Made by a program: the position numbers and the translations under genes
In this document: positions 9,683 through 19,066 of the stretch, piece by piece
Position numbering within the stretch: position 1 is the stretch's first letter
How the letters are laid out: the number at the start of each line of letters is the position of its first letter
Assembly (NCBI GenBank): GCA_004078665.1
Contig: SCFO01000001.1
Coordinates: 336,377 to 400,376, forward strand
From: Halobacillus fulvus
Lineage (GTDB): Bacteria; Bacillota; Bacilli; Bacillales; Halobacillaceae
Length of the DNA: 64,000 nucleotides
Reading direction: 5' to 3'
The notes under the pieces: model-generated
What the model was told of the DNA's origin: nothing
Databases searched by the model: none
What the model saw: the letters and a program-made list of their open reading frames with translations, nothing else

Positions 9683-10636
9683 TCTTTTTACTTTTTTACG
9701 TGCGCGAACTGGAGGAAGGATTTTCTTCTGTTCCACCTTGGATTCACGAACCCATGTATCCGCGTCATCCGGATCGTATTGTTCGATGAATTTAATGACT
9801 TCTTTTGTGATCGGGGTCGGTGTGGAGGCTCCAGCTGTGACGGCGACCTTTTTCACGTCTTGTAGCCAATCGAGCTCAATTTCCGTAACATCCGCAATTC
9901 GGTAGGCTTGTGTTCCTGCCTTCTCTTTGGATACTTGAGCAAGGCGGTTGGAGTTATTACTCTTTGGATCCCCGACAACTAAAGTTAAGTCTGCTTCTCC
10001 AGCCTGCTCAGATACGGCTTCCTGACGGACTTGAGTGGCCATGCAGATTTCCTGATGCTTCTCAAGCTGAGGATATTTCTCTTTTGCTTTTTCCATTACA
10101 TCATAAACATCCCACTGGCTCATTGTCGTCTGGTTCGTGATCATAAGCTTCTCGTGCTTCAGATCAAGGTTTTCCACATCTTCTTCCGTCTGGACAAGGT
10201 GGACCTTACCAGGCGCGACACCTATAGCTCCTTCAGGCTCTGGATGACCATATTTTCCAACGTAGATTATTTCGTAACCTTCCGCGACTTTTTCGCGAAT
10301 CAGATTATGAGTATTCGTTACGTCTGGGCATGTCGCATCAAGTGTTACGAGACCTTTCGCTTTCGCTCGTTCTTTCACTTCCGGCGAAACTCCGTGAGCT
10401 GTAAAGATGACCGTACCGTCGTTGATTCCTTCGAGAAGGTCCATGCGGTTTTTTCCGTCTACTGTGATGATTCCTTCTTCTTCAAAAGCTTTCGTTACGT
10501 GCGCGTTGTGTACAATCATGCCTAGTATATATATTGGGCGCGGGAGGTTCGGGTCTTTTGCAGCATTTTGAGCAATGACCATTGCATCTACCACACCGTA
10601 GCAATAACCGCGAGGGGCGATTTTAATGACTTCCAT
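9680..10636 (-). CDS. ispH: 4-hydroxy-3-methylbut-2-enyl diphosphate reductase IspH
   Basis: Last step of the MEP isoprenoid pathway: an iron-sulfur enzyme that reduces HMBPP to IPP and DMAPP. The three cluster cysteines are seen in [12 protein letters not shown] (C12), DATCPDVT and [10 protein letters not shown]. The glutamate and TxxH motifs ([19 protein letters not shown]) are present. 318 residues. The start follows AGGAGGACG on the minus strand. A minus-strand promoter is visible (TTGTCA, 17 bases, TATAAT; top-strand 10687-10715). The other late MEP gene here, ispG, is 5 kb away with the same orientation but a separate transcript. Confidence 0.96.
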   Translation of the reverse strand: MEVIKIAPRGYCYGVVDAMVIAQNAAKDPNLPRPIYILGMIVHNAHVTKAFEEEGIITVDGKNRMDLLEGINDGTVIFTAHGVSPEVKERAKAKGLVTLDATCPDVTNTHNLIREKVAEGYEIIYVGKYGHPEPEGAIGVAPGKVHLVQTEEDVENLDLKHEKLMITNQTTMSQWDVYDVMEKAKEKYPQLEKHQEICMATQVRQEAVSEQAGEADLTLVVGDPKSNNSNRLAQVSKEKAGTQAYRIADVTEIELDWLQDVKKVAVTAGASTPTPITKEVIKFIEQYDPDDADTWVRESKVEQKKILPPVRARKKVKR

Positions 10637-10686
10637 TCTTTAGCGTCCTCCTCTATATCCATTCCATTTGAATAACGTACACTTAC

Positions 10687-10715
10687 ATTATAAAGGGAAA
10701 ATAGAAAGATGACAA
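10687..10715 (-). promoter_or_regulatory. SigA-type promoter of ispH
   Basis: Read on the minus strand: -35 TTGTCA (10715-10710), 17-base spacer, -10 TATAAT (10692-10687), about 50 bases before the ispH start. Confidence 0.65.
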
Positions 10716-10806
10716 AGATTCATGCCGATTTCACTCGTTGCCGTGCATTTACGGCTTTAGTCTATTATAATAAGATAGGGACATTTTACATTAAAGGAGA
10801 ACGTTT

Positions 10807-12132
10807 ATGAGTAAGCATACATTTGAGCAATACGCGATCAGTCCATCCGTGAGTCAGATCGTACAGGGGCTTGGGTTTAATCAGCCGACCCCAATCCAGC
10901 AACAGGTTTTACCCCCTGCCTTAAGAGGGGAGAGCTTGATTGGCAAGTCTCACACCGGATCAGGAAAAACGCACGCGTACCTATTATCGCTTTTATCTAA
11001 AATAGAAGAACAGCAAAATCAGGTGCAATTTGTCATAACAGCGCCTACGAGAGAGCTGGCGATTCAAATTCATGAAGAAGTAAAAAAGGCAATCCAACAT
11101 GCAGGAAAAGAACAAATTTGGCGCTCTAAGCTTTTGATCGGTGGGACAGATAAACAAAAAATGGTCGATAAACTTGCTTCACTTCCGCCTCATATTATAG
11201 TCGGAACACCAGGGCGTATACTCGACATGGTGAAAGAAGAGGCCATTGATTTATACCATGCCAAAGCATTTGTGCTTGATGAAGCGGATCTTATGCTCGA
11301 CTTAGGCTTCATTGAGGAAGTCGATCAAATTCTTGTCAGGTGCGACGAGGAGATCCAAATCCTTGTTTTTTCTGCTACGATTCCAGAACGTTTGCAACCG
11401 TTTCTTAAAAAGTATTTAGCCAATCCGACGTATATTGAGATCGAGGATGATAAGCCGTCTCCAGAAACGATGGAGCACCGTCTCATTCCACTGAGGCATA
11501 AAGAGCCTGCAGATGTGATTATGAATATTACAGAAGCGATTCAGCCTTACCTAGCGATCATTTTTACAAACGGTAAGGACAAAGCGGACAAATTAGCTGA
11601 CGAGCTGCTGAGTAGAGGATTGAAAGTTGGTCTTCTTCATGGTGGCCTATCCCCTCGTGAACGGAAACGGATGCTCAAGGAACTGCAAAGCCTTCGTTAT
11701 CAATATATCGTCGCGACCGATTTAGCCTCTAGAGGAATTGATATTCAAGGCGTCAGTCACGTCATTAATGCCCAGCTTCCGAAAGAAGAAGAGTTCTATG
11801 TTCACCGTGTCGGTAGGACAGCCCGTGCCGGATTGGAAGGTACAGCCATCAACCTGTACACAGAAGCAGACTTGCCTCTGATCCAGAAGCTAGAGAAGAA
11901 GGGTCTCTCCTTCAACTTTTACGAAGTGAAAAATGGAGAGTGGAAAGAAGTAAAGGCGTACAATGAACGTCAGACGCGCGAAAATAAAGAAACGGATTTA
12001 CAAAAGCAGGCCCGTAAGATGGTCAGAAAGCCTAAAAAAGTAAAACCGGGCTATAAGAAGAAAATGAAGCGCGAAACGGAAAAGAACCTCAGAGGCTTAA
12101 AGCGTGAGCAATTTCGGAAAAAGAAAAAGTAG
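10807..12132 (+). CDS. cshB: DEAD-box RNA helicase CshB
   Basis: ATP-dependent RNA helicase associated with cold adaptation and ribosome or mRNA remodelling in Bacillus. All helicase motifs are visible: Q motif (NQPTPIQQQ), motif I (SHTGSGKTH), Ia (PTRELAIQ), II (DEAD in VLDEADLMLD), III (SAT), and the C-terminal block with VATDLASRGIDI and HRVGRTARAG. The tail after residue 375 is strongly basic and lysine-rich, typical of RNA-binding extensions. 441 residues; the start follows AAAGGAGAACG. nfo starts 12 bases after it, so the two are probably co-transcribed, as in B. subtilis (yqfR-yqfS). A -10 TATAAT lies at 10766-10771. Confidence 0.93.
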   Translation: MSKHTFEQYAISPSVSQIVQGLGFNQPTPIQQQVLPPALRGESLIGKSHTGSGKTHAYLLSLLSKIEEQQNQVQFVITAPTRELAIQIHEEVKKAIQHAGKEQIWRSKLLIGGTDKQKMVDKLASLPPHIIVGTPGRILDMVKEEAIDLYHAKAFVLDEADLMLDLGFIEEVDQILVRCDEEIQILVFSATIPERLQPFLKKYLANPTYIEIEDDKPSPETMEHRLIPLRHKEPADVIMNITEAIQPYLAIIFTNGKDKADKLADELLSRGLKVGLLHGGLSPRERKRMLKELQSLRYQYIVATDLASRGIDIQGVSHVINAQLPKEEEFYVHRVGRTARAGLEGTAINLYTEADLPLIQKLEKKGLSFNFYEVKNGEWKEVKAYNERQTRENKETDLQKQARKMVRKPKKVKPGYKKKMKRETEKNLRGLKREQFRKKKK

Positions 12133-12144
12133 GAAGGGGATTCC

Positions 12145-13038
12145 ATGTTAAAGATTGGTTCGCATGTATCGATGAAAGGTAAAAAAATGTTGCTTGGGGC
12201 CAGTGAAGAAGCTGCTTCTTATGGGGCAAGCACGTTTATGATTTATACAGGGGCACCGCAAAATACGCGCCGCCGTCCGATCGAGGAATTGAATATCGAG
12301 GCGGGTCAAGAGCATATGAAGGAACACGGCATGACAGATATCGTGGTTCATGCCCCGTATATTATCAATGTCGGAAATACGACGAAGCCTGAAACGTTCC
12401 GGTTAGGCGTCGATTTTCTCCGAAATGAAATTGAACGGACCGAAGCTCTTGGTGCACGTCAAATTGTCCTGCATCCTGGGTCTCATGTTGGGCAAGGGGT
12501 GGATAAAGGGCTTCCGAAAATCATCGAAGGCCTGAATGAAGTACTTCATAAAGATCAAAATGTACAAATTGCATTGGAAACGATGGCAGGCAAAGGTTCT
12601 GAAATCGGGAGAAGCTTTGAAGAGCTTGCACAGATTATTGAAGGTGTAACGTTGAATGAGAAGCTCTCTGTCTGTATGGATACGTGTCACATTCATGATG
12701 CAGGTTATAACGTCGTGGAAGATTTTGATGGGGTGCTCGATGAATTCGATCGGATCGTCGGTTTGGACCGCTTGAAGGTCATTCATGTCAATGACAGTAA
12801 AAATGAGCGAGGAGCCCAGAAAGACCGTCACGAAAATATCGGCTTTGGTCATATCGGCTTCAACGCGTTGCATAAAGTGATTCACCATCCGTCACTCAAA
12901 GACTTGCCGAAGATTTTAGAGACGCCTTATGTAGGGGAAGATAAGAAAAACAAGAAGCCACCGTACCGTTTTGAAATTGACATGGTCAAAGAAGGTACGT
13001 TTGATGAAGATTTAAAAGAAAAAATTATGAATCAGTAA
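12145..13038 (+). CDS. nfo: Endonuclease IV (AP endonuclease)
   Basis: Cuts DNA 5' of abasic sites in base excision repair and is important in spores; a TIM-barrel enzyme with three zinc ions. The metal-binding signatures are visible: [15 protein letters not shown] at the start, [34 protein letters not shown] and VIHVNDSKN plus [12 protein letters not shown]. The 297 residues are the family length. The site GGAAGGGG precedes the ATG. Immediately downstream is a strong terminator. Confidence 0.96.
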   Translation: MLKIGSHVSMKGKKMLLGASEEAASYGASTFMIYTGAPQNTRRRPIEELNIEAGQEHMKEHGMTDIVVHAPYIINVGNTTKPETFRLGVDFLRNEIERTEALGARQIVLHPGSHVGQGVDKGLPKIIEGLNEVLHKDQNVQIALETMAGKGSEIGRSFEELAQIIEGVTLNEKLSVCMDTCHIHDAGYNVVEDFDGVLDEFDRIVGLDRLKVIHVNDSKNERGAQKDRHENIGFGHIGFNALHKVIHHPSLKDLPKILETPYVGEDKKNKKPPYRFEIDMVKEGTFDEDLKEKIMNQ

Positions 13039-13039
13039 G

Positions 13040-13078
13040 AAAAAACGCTCAGAATTTTATTTCTGAGCGTTTTTTTTT
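13040..13078 (+). terminator. Terminator after nfo
   Basis: AAAACGCTCAGAA pairs with TTCTGAGCGTTTT around a 6-base loop, ending in eight or more T residues. Confidence 0.85.
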
Positions 13079-13098
13079 GGCTTTAATTTGATTGTGTA

Positions 13099-13383
13099 TC
13101 AATTCAGCCAGTGAGAAACTCCATACTCTTCAGCGACTTTTTTAAGTAATCGGTTGACGGCACGCGCCGTATCTTCCGAGGTGATTTGTGCAAGTTGCTT
13201 TAACATTCGTTTCCTTCCGTTCCGATCGAAAGGATTTTCTTTATTTTTTCTTAAAGCCTTCACAATGCTTTCCGCTTCCTGCTTCGTGATCGAAATACGG
13301 TATTTGTGACTATATTCCAGAACGTCTTTTACGGTTAACTCCTTCAGCTTTTGGGTAAGGAACTGTTGTGCCATATTTTTCAT
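13099..13383 (-). CDS. yqfT: DUF2624 family protein (YqfT)
   Basis: A small, basic, cytoplasmic, mostly helical protein of unknown function found in Bacillaceae next to nfo. 94 residues; the pattern LKELTVKDVLEYSHKYRIS and the ending AVNRLLKKVAEEYGVSHWL fit the family. The start is set by AAGGAG ten bases upstream on the minus strand. It is convergent with nfo, and the nfo terminator probably stops both transcripts. Identification rests on synteny and the sequence pattern, not on a search. Confidence 0.85.
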   Translation of the reverse strand: MKNMAQQFLTQKLKELTVKDVLEYSHKYRISITKQEAESIVKALRKNKENPFDRNGRKRMLKQLAQITSEDTARAVNRLLKKVAEEYGVSHWLN

Positions 13384-13574
13384 AGACTTCGTCTCCTTCT
13401 TCCTCCATTTATTTCACAATATGTAGCAGGAGGAGCAGGCGTGTTTTTTCAAAATTACGTCTATGAGTAAAACAATTGCTTTCCTGTTCAACATCGTATA
13501 ATATAAGCCAATGTGTCCAGAAAGATGTTGGTCTAAAGTACTATTTGTTGGGAATAGCTAAAGGAGTGAAAGAT

Positions 13575-14306
13575 GTGAAGAGAATTAAACCGTTTATACA
13601 AGCGGGAGTAGCGATCCTTCTCGTAACCGTAACATTCTTGACTGTGGACCATTTTAAGGAAAAAGAACAAAAAGCCTTGGCTGAAAAAAACCAGAGGCTC
13701 GAAAATAAAAACGAAAAACTGCAGTCAGAAAAAGCATTATTAGCATCGGTCAACGATTATATGCAAAACCAGTCGGCTGAGAACATTGGCCAAAAGAACG
13801 GGTATCATATTTGGCCAGAAATGGAGAAGGTAGCTGATCAGCTTGTAAAAGAAAGTGATGGAGAGTTCAAGAAGTCATGGGCCCTTTACTTAGTGAGGGA
13901 ATCCAAACGTTATGATGTCGACCCATATATTGCATACGAACTGCTTAAAGTCGAGACGGGGGCAACGTTCGACCCAGAGCTTGTCGGTCCCGAAACGAAA
14001 TATGGGAGAGCCTACGGAATGGCCCAGTTTATGAAGAACACGGCGCCATGGATTGCCGATATGGCTGGTTTACCCTATGAAGATGAGCTTTTATATGATC
14101 CTTATTACTCGATGCAATTATCTTTAGTTTATTTGGATTTTTTACACAATAAATACGGGAACTGGGATGAAGCTTTGACCGCTTATCACCGCGGTATGGG
14201 TGGAATGCAGCAATATAAAGAGGAAAATGGACACGCCGAAAGCTGGTATGCAAAAGAAATTCAAAACAAAGCAGATAATCATACAACGATCGCCCTCGCT
14301 AACTGA
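13575..14306 (+). CDS. Membrane-anchored lytic transglycosylase (SLT domain)
   Basis: Likely cleaves peptidoglycan glycan strands outside the membrane. One N-terminal membrane segment (about residues 7-23) is followed by a coiled coil (residues 25-55, rich in K, E and N) and a C-terminal SLT/lysozyme-like domain: the catalytic glutamate is probably in YELLKVETGA, followed by GRAYGMAQFMKNTAPWIA and LTAYHRGMGGMQQY. GTG 13575 is preferred because AAGGAG lies eight bases before it; the frame stays open to 13476 without a comparable site. 243 residues. It sits where B. subtilis has yqfU, zur and yqfW, so it may be a local insertion. Confidence 0.85.
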   Translation: MKRIKPFIQAGVAILLVTVTFLTVDHFKEKEQKALAEKNQRLENKNEKLQSEKALLASVNDYMQNQSAENIGQKNGYHIWPEMEKVADQLVKESDGEFKKSWALYLVRESKRYDVDPYIAYELLKVETGATFDPELVGPETKYGRAYGMAQFMKNTAPWIADMAGLPYEDELLYDPYYSMQLSLVYLDFLHNKYGNWDEALTAYHRGMGGMQQYKEENGHAESWYAKEIQNKADNHTTIALAN

Positions 14307-14346
14307 AAAAGCCTTCTGTCCACATTGATGGGCAGAAGGTTTTTGG
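14306..14346 (+). terminator. Terminator after the transglycosylase gene
   Basis: GCCTTCTG and CAGAAGGT form the main stem, extended by AAAA/TTTT, directly after the stop codon. Confidence 0.8.
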
Positions 14347-14423
14347 TTTATTTTTCTTCGTTTTGGAACAGCGGACGTACATATACTAAAAACGATTCTC
14401 TAAACAGAAAGTGAGGGGTTTGT

Positions 14424-14861
14424 ATGTATGATCCAAAAGAACCTGTTGAGAATCAGGAGATTCAAAAAGCTCCGGAACACGGAGATGAGATCGAACAAGT
14501 AGCAGAAAAGGTCGATGATCATGGTCGTGGCCCTTATCAGCCCGTTTACGGGGAAAGCTATGAAGAGGAAATGGCTGAAGAAACAGCCACAACTCCGATT
14601 TATGAGCCTGTGAAGAGGGAAGAGAAGGAAACTACGATGCAAGAGCGTGAAGATGTCAAAGTCGGCATGGCATGGGTTGGGTTGTCTGCCGCCATCTTAT
14701 CCTTTTTCTTTGCTCCGTTGATTCTGGGTGCTGCCGGGATCATTTTAGGAGTAATGGGGAAGAGACGAGGAGCAGATACCATCGGTAATATGGCGATCAT
14801 CATCAGTATCGTATCGATTGCCTTTTCTCTATTTTTTGCACCGATCTATAATTTGATATAA
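14424..14861 (+). CDS. yqfX: DUF4190-type membrane protein (YqfX-like)
   Basis: An acidic, hydrophilic N-terminal half (residues 1-78) is followed by two membrane segments (about 79-106 and 117-143) that carry the glycine-rich DUF4190 pattern LILGAAGIILGVMGKRRGAD. 145 residues; function unknown. ATG 14424 follows GTGAGGGG. It is convergent with ispG, the same neighbour as yqfX in B. subtilis, which supports the name. Membrane proteins of this type are often stress-related, but nothing here shows a role. Confidence 0.82.
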   Translation: MYDPKEPVENQEIQKAPEHGDEIEQVAEKVDDHGRGPYQPVYGESYEEEMAEETATTPIYEPVKREEKETTMQEREDVKVGMAWVGLSAAILSFFFAPLILGAAGIILGVMGKRRGADTIGNMAIIISIVSIAFSLFFAPIYNLI

Positions 14862-14895
14862 AAAAGGTGGACCTTAAAGGTCCACCCTTTTTTAT
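14861..14895. terminator. Shared terminator between yqfX and ispG
   Basis: AAAGGTGGACCT and AGGTCCACCCTTT form a near-perfect stem with a 4-base loop between the convergent genes; poly-T follows on the plus strand and the reverse strand is also T-rich. Confidence 0.8.
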
Positions 14896-16010
14896 GCGTT
14901 TTGCTGTTCTTGCTTTTCTTTTTCTTTTCTTTGCTTTTCATAATGCTCTTCTGCGAGCTTATCGACTTCTTTTTTCAATTCTTCTACCATAATGTCTTCC
15001 GGTACTTTACGGATGATTTCACCGTGGCGGAACAATAGTCCTTCGCCGCGGGCACCAGCGATTCCGATATCCGCTTCGCGTGCTTCACCTGGACCGTTAA
15101 CGGCACATCCAAGCACGGCCACTTTAATCGGAACTTTAATGGTCTGGATATACTCTTCTACTTCATTGGCGATGGAAATCAAGTCGATTTCGATTCGTCC
15201 GCAAGTAGGGCAGGAAATTAAAGTCGCTGCGTTCGATGCTAAACCGAATGACTTCAACAGTTCTTTCGCTACCTTGACTTCTTCTACCGGGTCAGCACTT
15301 AGGCTGATTCGAACGGTGCTCCCGATTCCTTTACTTAGGATGGCACCTAATCCAGCTGCACTTTTAACGGTTCCGGCAAACAACGTTCCGGATTCTGTAA
15401 TTCCAAGGTGGATCGGGTAATCGAAAGCTTCCGCTGCTTTTTCGTAGGCTTCAATGGCAAGCTTTACATCAGATGCTTTCAAAGAAACAATAATGTCATG
15501 GAAATCGAGGTCTTCCAAAATTTTAATGTGATGCAGTGCACTTTCAACCATTCCATCAGCCGTAGGATAGCCATATTTCTCAAGAATGTGTCGCTCCAAA
15601 GAACCGGCATTGACTCCGATACGAATAGGGATTCCTTTCGCTTTCGCTGCCTTCACTACAGCCTCAACCTTTTCGCGTTTTCCGATGTTACCAGGGTTGA
15701 TTCTGATTTTATCAGCGCCGCCTTCAATAGCTTTTAACGCTTTTTTGTAATCAAAGTGGATATCCACTACCAACGGAATGTTGATCCGTTTTTTTATTTC
15801 AGGAATAGCATCTGCTGCGCGGTCATCAGGGCATGCTACGCGCACAACTTGACAGCCTGCTTCTTCCAAACGCTTGATTTCAGCTACAGTCGCTTCAACA
15901 TCATGCGTTTTCGTTGTTGTCATAGACTGAATGACAACCTCGTCTGAACCTCCGATCGTGATGTCGCCGACTTTGACCGGACGGGTATCTTTTCTATGCG
16001 TAATTGCCAT
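14892..16010 (-). CDS. ispG: 4-hydroxy-3-methylbut-2-en-1-yl diphosphate synthase IspG
   Basis: Penultimate enzyme of the MEP pathway: converts MEcPP to HMBPP with a 4Fe-4S cluster; its product is the substrate of IspH, also in this window. The N-terminal TIM barrel begins with [19 protein letters not shown], and the C-terminal cluster domain has [11 protein letters not shown] and [19 protein letters not shown], which hold the conserved cysteines. 372 residues with a highly charged lysine/glutamate tail. The start follows AAAGGAGCG on the minus strand. Confidence 0.96.
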   Translation of the reverse strand: MAITHRKDTRPVKVGDITIGGSDEVVIQSMTTTKTHDVEATVAEIKRLEEAGCQVVRVACPDDRAADAIPEIKKRINIPLVVDIHFDYKKALKAIEGGADKIRINPGNIGKREKVEAVVKAAKAKGIPIRIGVNAGSLERHILEKYGYPTADGMVESALHHIKILEDLDFHDIIVSLKASDVKLAIEAYEKAAEAFDYPIHLGITESGTLFAGTVKSAAGLGAILSKGIGSTVRISLSADPVEEVKVAKELLKSFGLASNAATLISCPTCGRIEIDLISIANEVEEYIQTIKVPIKVAVLGCAVNGPGEAREADIGIAGARGEGLLFRHGEIIRKVPEDIMVEELKKEVDKLAEEHYEKQRKEKEKQEQQNA

Positions 16011-16281
16011 GTAAAATCGCTCCTTTATCTCTTAAGAAAGGGTTGCTAAAGATAATATTCCAACCTTCATTATAATGACTTCTTCCCAAAATGAGAAGTG
16101 AATAAGCTTGAATTAAGCCGATTACATGTAAAGTTTATGTAAAAGGCTTTTGCTTAGCTTTTGAGCCATACAAATTATATCATGAGACCATACATTATTA
16201 AAAATAATTAAAAAAATGAAACGCAACCATAGGGAACTCCGTATAAGATAGTAACGAATGTAAGTGAAGGGGTGTTTGCTC

Positions 16282-16911
16282 ATGCTTTCGTACGACTGGG
16301 TCGCTTTAATTATCACTCTGCTAGGAACAATGTTTCTGATCGGAGAGTTGCTTGTAAATATGCGTGGCCTGTTCGGGCTGATCGGGTTCGGGTTCATCAC
16401 CGTGTATTTTTCTTCCTATCTAAGTACAGATATGTTCATTGTCATGATGCTCGTCTATTTCTTAGGGATCGTGTTAATGGTTATAGATGGTAAAATCGTC
16501 AATGATGGAACGCTTGCCGTGATCGGTGCGGCCACAACTATTATAGCGGTAGGGCTGAGTGCTCCCAACTGGGTGGCTGGTCTTTACAGTGTCATTGGTG
16601 TCATTCTTGGCGGAGCCGCATCTTTATTGTTCCTTAAAGTATTCAAGCGGCGGAAAATGTGGACGAAGGTCACGCTCGTTGACCAATTGTCTTCTGAAAT
16701 GGGGTACAATTCGATGAAAGAATCGTACCAATCCCTAGTCGACCTTCAAGGAGAAGCGGCTACGGATATGAGGCCAGTGGGCACTATTAAAGTAAATGGG
16801 GAAGAATACAGTGCGATTTCGAACGGTCAATGGATTACAAAAGGAGACCATGTAAAAGTGATTTCCGTTGATGGAACGAGAATATTAGTGAAAAAAGTAA
16901 TGAAAGAATAA
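16282..16911 (+). CDS. NfeD-family membrane protein
   Basis: Four to five membrane segments (residues 5-120) are followed by a C-terminal small beta domain of the NfeD OB-fold type: GEAATDMRPVGTIKVNGEEY and WITKGDHVKVISVDGTRILV. Such proteins usually work with a flotillin/stomatin partner in membrane organisation, but no flotillin gene is adjacent here. ATG 16282 follows AAGGGGTG with seven bases of spacing; an in-frame start at 16264 lies before that site. 209 residues. The family assignment comes from the domain pattern; the specific role is unknown. Confidence 0.8.
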   Translation: MLSYDWVALIITLLGTMFLIGELLVNMRGLFGLIGFGFITVYFSSYLSTDMFIVMMLVYFLGIVLMVIDGKIVNDGTLAVIGAATTIIAVGLSAPNWVAGLYSVIGVILGGAASLLFLKVFKRRKMWTKVTLVDQLSSEMGYNSMKESYQSLVDLQGEAATDMRPVGTIKVNGEEYSAISNGQWITKGDHVKVISVDGTRILVKKVMKE

Positions 16912-16963
16912 TGGGCGATTTGTTACGAAGTTGTTTTTCGTTCTATATAATCATAAAACAAAA

Positions 16964-17000
16964 TCAAAAAGGTCACTCCTGCAGGGGTGACCTTTTTGAT
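16964..17000 (+). terminator. Terminator after the NfeD-type gene
   Basis: TCAAAAAGGTCAC and GTGACCTTTTTGA form a 13-base perfect outer stem with additional inner pairs. Confidence 0.8.
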
Positions 17001-17008
17001 GTATAAAA

Positions 17009-17114
17009 ATAAAGCGCTTTATCAAATGATTATTGCTTGAGTATAAATCGAATGTAAATTTAATGTTAAGATTCGGAGATTTGCTTTACAAACAAAAACC
17101 TTATCGTTAATAAT
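17009..17114 (+). promoter_or_regulatory. Upstream control region of the Na/Pi cotransporter gene
   Basis: Visible elements: a perfect 14-base palindrome (17009-17022, core AAAGCGCTTT, cre-like); three hexamers resembling PhoP half-sites on the minus strand, exactly 11 bases apart (TTAACA 17069-17064, TTTACA 17058-17053, TTTATA 17047-17042); and a likely promoter TTTACA (17085-17090), 17 bases, TAATAA (17108-17113). The promoter is plausible; the regulator assignments are inference. Confidence 0.45.
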
Positions 17115-17185
17115 GAGGAAGGTGTTTTTAAAAAAAAGAGAAAAACATGTAGAAACTTGGATGAAAAAGAAAGGGTGGAGGACTG

Positions 17186-18823
17186 TTGGAAATCAATGTG
17201 CAACAGATGATCTTTGAATTCATCGGTGGACTGGGTATTTTCCTATTTGGTATTAAGTACATGGGGGATGGCTTGCAGAAAATTGCAGGCGAACGTTTAC
17301 GCGAATTATTAGACCGGTTTACGAGCAACCCTTTAATGGGAGTTATTGCTGGTGCTGTCGTAACCATTTTGGTACAAAGTAGTTCGACTACAACGGTTTT
17401 AACCGTCGGGTTGGTCAATGCTGGATTTATGACCTTCCGACAAGCAATCGGTGTAATCATGGGTGCCAACATTGGTACTACATTTACAGCCTTTATAATC
17501 GGAATTGACATTAAAGCATACGGGCTTCCTATTTTAGCCGTAGGTGCCTTTCTTATTTTCTTCTTTAAAAATAAAAAAGTTACGCATATTGGACAGACAG
17601 TATTTGGCTTAGGAGCGTTATTCTTTGGGCTTGAAACGATGAGTGGGGGAATGAAACCTCTACGTTCATTGGAAGCTTTTCAGGAATTGACGGTAAGTAT
17701 GAGTAACAACCCGATTCTCGGAGTCGTAATTGGGACACTGTTTACAGTTATTGTGCAAAGTTCCTCTGCGACCATCGGAATTTTGCAAGGGTTGTTTGGT
17801 GAAGGATTGGTAGATTTACAGGCTGCTCTTCCTGTATTGTTTGGAGACAACATTGGTACAACGATCACAGCTGTTCTTGCCGCTATTGGTGCAAGTATTG
17901 GAGCGCGACGTGCCGCTTTTGTACACGTTATATTTAACGTTCTAGGAGCTGTTGTATTTATACTCTTAATAAAGCCATTTACCGCCTACGTGCAGTGGCT
18001 TCAAGATAGTTTGAATTTAGGACCAGAAATGACGATTGCTTTCGCACACGGTTCCTTTAACATTGCAAACACAATTGTTCAATTTCCGTTTATTGCAGTG
18101 TTGGCATGGATCGTCATTAAGTTAGTGCCTGGTGAAGATTCTCTAATTGAGCATAAACCGAAGCATTTGGACCCTATTTTCATCGAACAGTCTCCTTCTC
18201 TCGCATTGGATCAAGCGAAAGAAGAAGTGATTCGTATGGGTGAATACGCTTATAAAGGATTAGAAGAGACAAGCCTATATTTAAACAACAAACAGCAGAA
18301 GCACTCTGAAATTGCTATGCAAATTGAGGATGCCTTGAACAACCTTGATCGTAAAATCACGGACTATCTGGTCGATCTGTCTCAAGCTCCATTATCAGAT
18401 GAAGAAAGCCAGAAGCACTCTGCCCTTATGGATTCCGTTCGTGACCTAGAACGTATCGGGGACCATTTCGAAAACATTATCGAGCTTATTGATTATAAGA
18501 ATTCAAATAAAGTCAACTTGACAGAGCAGGCCGTCAAAGACCTGAACACAATGTTTGATTTGACGTTAATGACTGTAAAACAGGCGACGAAAGCTCTTCA
18601 AAACGAGGATCGAGAAGAAGCATTATCTGTTGTACAAAAAGAAAATGAACTCGATCGCATGGAACGTAGTTACCGTAAGAAGCATATTATCCGTCTGAAC
18701 GAAGGAGTATGCACAGGACAAGCTGGAATCGTCTTTGTAGATATGCTTAGCAACCTTGAGCGTATAGGAGACCACGCAGTGAACATTGCCGAAGAAGTAC
18801 TAGGCGAAAAAGAGAGCCTGTAA
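17186..18823 (+). CDS. Na/Pi cotransporter family protein with C-terminal PhoU-like domain
   Basis: Probably sodium-coupled phosphate uptake (PNaS family). The membrane half (residues 1-315) contains the duplicated family signature: VQSSSTTTVLTVGLVNAG and, in the second repeat, VQSSSATIGILQGLF, each followed by a GxNIGTT motif (GANIGTT, GDNIGTT). The C-terminal 200 residues form a PhoU-like helical bundle with two RIGDH motifs (LERIGDHFENI, LERIGDHAVNI). The start is TTG, preceded by AAAGGGTGGAGG. 545 residues. Fusion of the transporter to PhoU suggests regulation by phosphate status. Transport direction and ion are family knowledge, not visible here. Confidence 0.9.
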   Translation: MEINVQQMIFEFIGGLGIFLFGIKYMGDGLQKIAGERLRELLDRFTSNPLMGVIAGAVVTILVQSSSTTTVLTVGLVNAGFMTFRQAIGVIMGANIGTTFTAFIIGIDIKAYGLPILAVGAFLIFFFKNKKVTHIGQTVFGLGALFFGLETMSGGMKPLRSLEAFQELTVSMSNNPILGVVIGTLFTVIVQSSSATIGILQGLFGEGLVDLQAALPVLFGDNIGTTITAVLAAIGASIGARRAAFVHVIFNVLGAVVFILLIKPFTAYVQWLQDSLNLGPEMTIAFAHGSFNIANTIVQFPFIAVLAWIVIKLVPGEDSLIEHKPKHLDPIFIEQSPSLALDQAKEEVIRMGEYAYKGLEETSLYLNNKQQKHSEIAMQIEDALNNLDRKITDYLVDLSQAPLSDEESQKHSALMDSVRDLERIGDHFENIIELIDYKNSNKVNLTEQAVKDLNTMFDLTLMTVKQATKALQNEDREEALSVVQKENELDRMERSYRKKHIIRLNEGVCTGQAGIVFVDMLSNLERIGDHAVNIAEEVLGEKESL

Positions 18824-18830
18824 TGTTAGA

Positions 18831-18862
18831 AGAGAGCTGCTTCGAGCAGCTCTCTTTTTTTG
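18831..18862 (+). terminator. Terminator after the Na/Pi cotransporter gene
   Basis: An 11-base stem (AGAGAGCTGCT and AGCAGCTCTCT) with a 3-base loop, followed by seven T residues. Confidence 0.85.
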
Positions 18863-19004
18863 ATTAAGATAAAGATAAAGAAATCTTCTTACAAGATCTT
18901 AAGAAAATGAATCAAAAAATCAAAGAAAGGTCTTGAATGAGTGATCTATGCGTGCTATATTATTTTTGTCGCTAAAACAGCGCGAAATACAATAGAAAAA
19001 AACG

Positions 19005-19033
19005 TTGACATATTAGCGTATAAGTGATATATT
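19005..19033 (+). promoter_or_regulatory. Strong SigA promoter of the tRNA cluster
   Basis: Perfect -35 TTGACA (19005-19010), 17-base spacer, -10 TATATT (19028-19033), about 30 bases before the first tRNA. No other promoter is evident between the five tRNAs, so they are probably one precursor. Confidence 0.8.
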
Positions 19034-19066
19034 TATAAATGTCGCTTCAAGCGGAATAATTGATTT

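Noticed and set aside
9647-10525. Plus-strand open frames of 72, 76 and 164 codons opposite ispH
   Set aside because: All are shadows of the strongly conserved ispH coding sequence and lack ribosome sites.
10738-10771. A TTGCCG/TATAAT promoter for cshB
   Set aside because: The spacing of 22 bases is too long; only the -10 was retained as a note.
12403-12888. A 161-codon minus-strand frame within nfo
   Set aside because: Lies entirely within the conserved endonuclease IV gene and has no independent evidence.
15408-15947. Plus-strand frames of 109 and 63 codons opposite ispG
   Set aside because: Shadows of ispG; no start signals and no conserved pattern.
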